DNA of 64,000 bases from positions 15,589,385 through 15,653,384 of the forward strand of contig NC_092705.1 of NCBI RefSeq assembly GCF_964275005.1, written 5' to 3'. The DNA is from Diadema setosum. Lineage: Eukaryota > Echinodermata > Echinoidea > Diadematoida > Diadematidae. Positions 58,390 to 64,000 of this stretch are shown here, piece by piece. Numbering within the stretch: the stretch's first letter is position 1; the number at the start of each line of letters is the position of its first letter. A program made the position numbers and the translations under genes. The notes beneath the pieces were generated by a model, which ran no database searches, was not told where the DNA came from, and was given only the letters and a program-made list of their open reading frames with translations.

Positions 58390-59110
58390 GCATTTAGCTT
58401 GAAATTTGGCGCATGGAACCGCTGTGGTGCACAGATGTGTAATTGATTGATTGTTTTATTGTTTAACAATGTGCTACTATGGTACATACGACTCTTACAG
58501 TACAAAGATGTGCAAACTTAATTGATCTTTTGGTATTGTTGAATAGTGTGTTGCCATGATAACTGCATATTTTGAACAAAGAACTCGTATAAGAGTATTG
58601 TGGATTTAGCTAGCTCACTGAGCTTTTGAGCGTTTTTGAGTGTTGGTTTGAGATTTGGCACATGTGACCGCTGTAGTACATACGCACATGCGCAAATTTA
58701 TTTTTTTTTTTCGTCATTGTTGAACAAAGTGTTGCCATGGTATCAGTATGTTTTGGATGAGGATCACACAAAAATTTTGGTTTGGCTAACTCTCTCAGTT
58801 TTTTGAGTATTGGTTTCGGACTTGATATGTGTGACCATTATATTACCTAGATGTGAAAGATTCATTTTCTTTTTTTTTTTTTTTTTTTGGTTACTGTTGT
58901 GAAATGTGTTCCATGGTAACTCCATATTTTGAATGATAATCATATAATGTGATTTCAGTTAATTTTCTCAGATTTTGGGCAATTGATTTGAAATTCGGTA
59001 TATGTGACTGATATATGTGGGCGTGCAAATTTCATCCTTGTTCATGTTGAACATTGAGTTGTTATGGTAACAGTATACAAATTAAGTAATTGTTAGCTGA
59101 GTTTACTTTC
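58390..59110 (-). repeat. X-box-like satellite units, inverted copy
   Basis: On the minus strand this matches the 61.7-64.0 kb array (GGCACATGTGACCGCTGTAG, TTGAGTGTTGGTTTGAGATTTGG on the plus strand). Palindromes GTTGCCATGATAAC (58549), GTTGCCATGGTATC (58732), TTCCATGGTAAC (58909) and GTTATGGTAAC (59062) are spaced 150-185 bases. More degenerate than the right array. Confidence 0.65.
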
Positions 59111-59690
59111 TCGGTGTTTGATGGGTATTAATTACATTGAGTGATAGTTTTTGTTTTGATTTGTACGCATGTGCTTCATTTTCACTTTTATGCTGACTAC
59201 AAGGATGACTGTTTTAAGAGGTTAAAGGTTTAGGGTTGGGGGTCGGGCGGAAATCCAGGAATCTCCTACATTTATGTTGAAGTTGTATTTTTTCAGTTTT
59301 TGAAATTAGTGTATGAATATGTTTATAAATAAAGTCAATGTTTGGATGCTTATATTGGAATTGTATTGTGTTTTTATGTTTTGAAGTTTGATATGGGCTA
59401 TATGGTGTTAAGGGGTGGGGAGCGGGGGTTGAGGGATAATCTTTTAATGATTGTTAAATGTTTCTTAGGGGCAACATGTGTGGGTTCACATGCGTGTGGG
59501 CAAATTATATTTACTTTTGTGTGCCCTGACCCTCATGTAGTCTCCATTCATTTCATTTTCATTTTGTGTAACGTGTACAGTACAGTGTATCCTTTGTAAT
59601 GTTCATTCTGGTGTTTTTTCAATGTTTGTAATGTTTATGATATGTATCCTATATTCGTTACCTGGTCGAATAAATAATAATAATAATTTC
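59111..59690. other. Non-coding sequence between repeats
   Basis: T/G-rich, ending in an (AATAAT)n stretch at 59668-59685. No gene recognised. Confidence 0.4.
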
Positions 59691-60495
59691 AACTAGGCTA
59701 TTTGAGACGAAGTTTTTTACTGGGGGGGGGGGCAATTTGACCCTCCCCCCCCCCCCCTTCAGATCTCAGCCGCCAATAGCGCGATCGCCGCAAAATTTTG
59801 CCTGAACATAGAGCCGGATGTCAGCTACAAGATTCCATGGTCACATACAATAGAAAAATGTTGATTTTATATTTTTTAATGAAAATGAAATAAATAATGC
59901 AAAATTTACGCATGAAATCAGATCTTCACCTATAACTCCATCAAAAAGAATAAAGGTTTGCTAAATTTTTGTGTCAGAGCTCCTCAAGACACATCAAACA
60001 ATTTTCTTGTAAAAAAAAATAGCGCAATCAAAATCCGTTTCTTTTGTTTTTTATTTTGTGAATTTCTTATGTATTTTTAGTTTTTTCGACCTTTTGTTTT
60101 CTATTGTTTTTTGTCAATATTTATTGCAGGCACTTTTTCAAGATTATCTTCATTAGAATTTATTAATTTCAATGTTCAAAGGTTGAAATAATATAATTTA
60201 TATCAATTAAACAGAATAACACAATTTGCATTGGATTTGCACACGAAATCATGAATTTGAGCCGTTTTCGGGATGACATACATATGCAAAACATTGCGTA
60301 ACTCCAGAACAGTGTACCCGGACGTCGCAAATTTGGTCTCAAAATATGCGGGAGACTTCAATGAAATATAAAAAAAGATCATGAAACGAAGTGGCAAAAT
60401 CTTTGCGCGTTGCGGAATCGTGGTGCGAAATGTCGAGGGGGTCAATTTGACCCCCTCCCCCCCCCCCCCCCCGTTGAAATAGGGTTGAACTTTCA
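59691..60495. mobile_element. Element with mirrored G-tract/CAATTTGACCC ends
   Basis: GGGGGGGGGCAATTTGACCC lies near the left end (59723-59760) and GAGGGGGTCAATTTGACCCC near the right (60434-60475), each a self-palindrome next to a C run. TTTCAACTAGGCTATTTG and, on the other strand, GTTCAACCCTATTTCAAC form the outermost weak inverted ends. No protein. Confidence 0.4.
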
Positions 60496-60499
60496 AGGT

Positions 60500-61333
60500 C
60501 TGGAGAAAAAGTGTAATTTCACTATCAAACTTTTTCCACTTTAACTTGACCTTTCGCCCTATAACCCTAAAATTCCCAAGAGAATCCCTGCCAGGGCATG
60601 CATGCAGAACTGTAGATATGTACTAAGTTTCATAATGACACCTTGAGTCACCTTCGAGATATGACCCAGGAAATGAAATTTAGCACTTTCACTTGACCTT
60701 TGACCTTTTGGCAAGAAACTTCCAAGAGAATCTCTATTAAGCTATACATGTATGTATCAAGTTTCAAGAAAAATCGGACAGGTATTGTATATGAATATGA
60801 GGGAGAAAAAGCCACCAGAGAAATTATGATGGGATGGCCTTGACCTTTGACCCATGACCTTTGACCCATGACCCACACATTTCCTAGATAATCACCGCTA
60901 GTCAGTACATGCATATGTACGAAGTTTCATGGAGATAGAAAAAAGTGAAATTTTAACATTTCACTTGACTTCTGGCCTTTGACCTTTAACCTCATTACTC
61001 GAAACTCTCTCTGGAAAATCTTTATCTTTGGTATTACATGTGTACACAAACTTTCAAGAAAAAAACCTCCATGCATTGCATACAGTAGATATAGGGGAAA
61101 TAGTGACATTTTGAGCATTTGACCTTGACCTTTTGACCTTTGACCTTAAGCATGTGCCACAAAAAGTTGATAGGCACAACTTCGTCCACTCGTGCATATA
61201 CATACCAAGTCTCATTAGGATACCTTAAACAATTCTTTAGTTACGTTGTCCACAAAATTCATTGTGAACGGGCGGACGGAAGGACGGACAACCCGAAAAC
61301 ATAATGCATCCGGCGACGCTTCGAGGCGGAGGC

Positions 61334-61340
<7 letters not shown>
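60500..61340. repeat. Dispersed 'TTGACCTTTGACC' repeat with tandem sub-units
   Basis: About five sub-units of 110-170 bases, each with a TTGACCTTT(T)GACC phrase, an AAATGAAATTT/AGTGAAATTT phrase, a (G/C)ATGCATGTACGAAGTTTCA-like phrase and an AAACTTCCAAGAGAATC phrase. It ends GGACGGACAACCCGAAAACA, TAATGCATCCGGCGACGC and GGAGGCATT before a poly-A run. This is a common repeat style in marine invertebrates (recalled). Confidence 0.6.

Positions 61341-61371
<31 letters not shown>
61336..61371 (+). repeat. Poly-A tract
   Basis: A run of about 36 A following GGCGGAGGCATT. It marks the + strand 3' end of the preceding repeat, suggesting retrotransposition or simple-repeat growth. Confidence 0.8.
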
Positions 61372-61372
<1 letters not shown>

Positions 61373-61435
61373 GTGTATAGTCGACGAAAAAAAGAATCGA
61401 TAAAAAGGGTCCAGAACTAAACTAGGGTAGGGGAC
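61371..61435 (-). repeat. Inverted repeat arm, right (mate 55930-55992)
   Basis: See the left arm. A second inner-to-outer match continues to 61571 with ACTCGTGGGTGTCGGCC. Confidence 0.8.
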
Positions 61436-61724
61436 GGGCACCATACGCCCCCCCCCCCCTTTAATTTTTCTTAAGACCCCCCAAAAATAGGAAATGAAAG
61501 GGGCGGTGGCGCCTCACCCCTTTAATTTCGATTGTAGGGGCACCACTCCTGGGTTGGAATACTCGTGGGTGTCGGCCCCATACCGTACAGCCGAAAAAAA
61601 ACAAAACAAAACAAAAACAAAACAAAAACAACTAGAACTATCACTCATTGTGATTAATATACCCCCACCCACAACCGAGGGAATTAGCTCAACCAGGTAT
61701 ACATTTTTTTTTTACTTTTTAATG

Positions 61725-64000
61725 AAAAAAATTACCATGGCAATGCACTGTTCAACAGTGAATATATGTATTGCTCACTGTTAGTCACATGTCCAACATC
61801 TCAAGTCAAGTGCTAAAAAACTGAGTGAGCAAGATAAATAAACTGAGGTTTCTATGGTTTTTATCAAAAATTGTGTAACCATGGCAACACAATGTTGGAC
61901 ATTAAGAAAAAATTCAAGTTTGCACAACTTTATATCATAGCCGTCACATGTGCCAAATTTCAAGCCAAATGCTAAAAGGATGAGGGGCTTAGTTGAATTC
62001 ACAATATTAGTATATCATTTTCATTAAAAATATACTGTTACCATGACAACACATTTTCCACACTGACAAAAGATTTTTTGCACATCTAGGTAATGTAGAG
62101 GTAAGATGTGTCAAATTTGAAGCCAAAACGCTGTAAACAGAGAGAGTTAGGAGAATCAAAATGTTTGCATGATTTTCATTCAAAATGCACTGTTACCATG
62201 GCAACACATTGTTCAACAATGATGAAATATGAAGTTTCCATATTTTTGTACTATAATGGTTGCATGTGCCAAATTTCAAGCCAAATGCTCAAAGACTGAG
62301 GGAGTTACCTGTATCCACAATATTTTTGTATGATTTTCATTCAAACTATGCTGTTACCATGGCAACACAATGATAAACAATGACGAAAGGTCACTTTTGC
62401 ACATCTACGTACCATAGTGGTCAGGTGTGCCAAATTTCAAGCGAAATGCTCAAAGACTGAGGGAGATGGCTGAATTCACATGCTTTTTGGTGAAAAAATG
62501 TTACCATGGCAACGTATTGTGCAACAATAATGACAGATTAAGTTTGAACATCTATATGCTATAGTGCTCACATGTGCAAAATTTCAAGCCAAATGCTCAA
62601 AGACTGAGGGATTTAACTGAATCTACAATATTTCTGCACGATTTTCATTCAAAATATACTGTTACCATGGCAACACATTGATCAACAATGACAAAAGACT
62701 ATGTATGCTTATCTACGTACTATAGTGGTCACATGTGCCAAATTTCAAGCTTAATGCTCAAAGACTGAGGTAGTTACCTCATCCACAATATTTTTGTATG
62801 CATTTAGGTGAAAAGATGCTGTTACCAAGGCAACGCATTGTTCATCACTGACGAAAGATTAAGTTTGCACATCTATATGCTACAGTGGTTGCATGTGCCA
62901 AATTTCAAGCCAAATGCTCAAAAAGTGAGGGAGTCAACTGAATCCACAATATTTTTGTATGATTTTCATTCAAAATATGCCGTTACCATGGCAACATATC
63001 GATCATCACTGACGAAATATTACGTTTACACATCTAAGTACCACAGTGGTCCTGTGTGCCAAATTTCTGGTTAAATGCTTGAAGACTATTGAAGTTAGCT
63101 GAATCCACAATATTTTTGCATGTTTTTTCGTTTAAAAAAATCTGTTACCATGGCAACGCATTGCTCACCACTAACGAAAGATTAAGTTTGCACATCTATA
63201 TACTATAGTGGTCATGTGTGCCAAATTTCAAGTCAAATGCATTAAGACTGAGGGAGTTAACTGAATCCACAATATTTTCGTATGATTTTCATTTAAACTA
63301 TGCTGTTACCATGGCAACACATTGATCAACAATGATGAAAGAGCCAGTATGCACATCTCCCTACCATAGTGGTCACATGTGCCAATTTTCAAGCCAAATG
63401 CTTGAAAACTGGAGGAGTTAGGCTAATCCACACATTTGTGTATGATTGGTAAAAAAAAAAACTACTGTTGCCATGGCAACATATTTACTAACACATACAT
63501 CAAAGGTGTTTTGCACAAATATACATTACATTGATTGCATATCCCAAATTCAAACTGAATTTCTACAAAACTGAGAGAGCAGTGCAATTCACAACATTTT
63601 GTAAGATTTTTATGAAAATCTCCCGTTGCCATGGCAACGCATTATGCAATACTAACGAAAAAGGTGTCTTGCACATCTACCTTTGATAGCGGTCACACAT
63701 ACCAAATTTGGGGTCAATTGCTCAAAAAATGAGAGAGGAGTTTGATCCACAACATTTTCTAAGATTTTTTAAAAATTTGCTGTAGCCATGGCAACTCATT
63801 TTGCAATACTAACGAAAAAGGTGTCTTGCACATCCACCTTTGATAGCGGTTACACATGTTAAATTGGGGGTTAATTGCTCAAAAAAATAGAGAGTAGTTT
63901 GACCCACAAGTTTTTACGAAAATATGCCGTTGCCATGGCAACGCATTATGCAATACTAACGAAAAAGGTGTCTTGCACATCTACCTTTGATAGCGGTCAC
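61725..64000 (+). repeat. Satellite array, ~157-bp units each with an X-box-like palindrome
   Basis: Fifteen units in the window, running off its end. CCATGG (or a one-base variant) begins at 61735, 61879, 62041, 62196, 62357, 62504, 62665, 62825, 62986, 63148, 63309, 63471, 63629, 63786 and 63933: spacing 144-162, mean 157. The core is GTTACCATGGCAAC in most units and GTTGCCATGGCAAC in the later ones. Other shared phrases are GTGCCAAATTTCAAGCCAAA, TGCTCAAAGACTGAGGGAG and CCACAATATTTTTGTATG. Confidence 0.95.

Noticed and set aside
60203-60496. 97-codon minus-strand ORF
   Set aside because: Lies in a repeat with G-tract ends; begins in poly-G/C and shows no family signature.
61725-64000. CRISPR-like array
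   Set aside because: Units are ~157-bp satellites without repeat/spacer alternation, in a eukaryotic genome.

Overview
This is a eukaryotic, AT-rich, repeat-dominated window with few protein-coding exons. The tRNA-derived SINEs, CR1/L2-like LINEs with 2A-like peptides, a CsRn1-type Ty3/gypsy element, dispersed repeats with GTGACCTTGACC phrases and abundant foldback/MITE elements suggest a marine invertebrate. An echinoderm or another invertebrate deuterostome is my best guess; this is inference, since no conserved host gene fixes the taxon.

Host genes: (1) a + strand gene with at least two phase-compatible exons (2345-2464, 3672-4057) of unknown family; (2) a - strand gene for a tiny Ser/Gly/Asp-rich protein, with a TATA-box promoter and first exon near 36.7-36.9 kb and a last exon at 11.69-11.81 kb, making nearly 25 kb of the window its intron; (3) a + strand acidic exon at 19.65 kb split by a young LTR retrotransposon; (4) a degraded - strand ORF at 30.0-30.2 kb.

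Layout: 0-11 kb holds a TA-flanked MITE, the first gene, an LTR-like fragment, a LINE relic, TA microsatellites and two small inverted-repeat elements. 11.7-36.8 kb is the big intron: an hAT-type element with exact 8-bp duplications and internal tandem repeats, several foldbacks, a 9.1-kb mosaic LTR retrotransposon (19785-28902) and two SINE groups. 39.2-51.0 kb is a palindromically arranged block of arrays carrying GTTGCCATGGCAAC-type palindromes, invaded by several elements. 51-58.4 kb holds one long but broken LINE and two internally deleted LINE copies. 55.7-61.6 kb is bracketed by matching inverted repeats. 61.7-64.0 kb is a clean tandem array of about 157-bp units running off the window end, each with the same palindrome.

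The most unusual features are the satellite families built around a perfect RFX/X-box-like palindrome, the mosaic LTR element that carries a second family's LTR and primer-binding site internally yet integrated as one unit, and the 67-residue low-complexity protein split over a ~25 kb intron.
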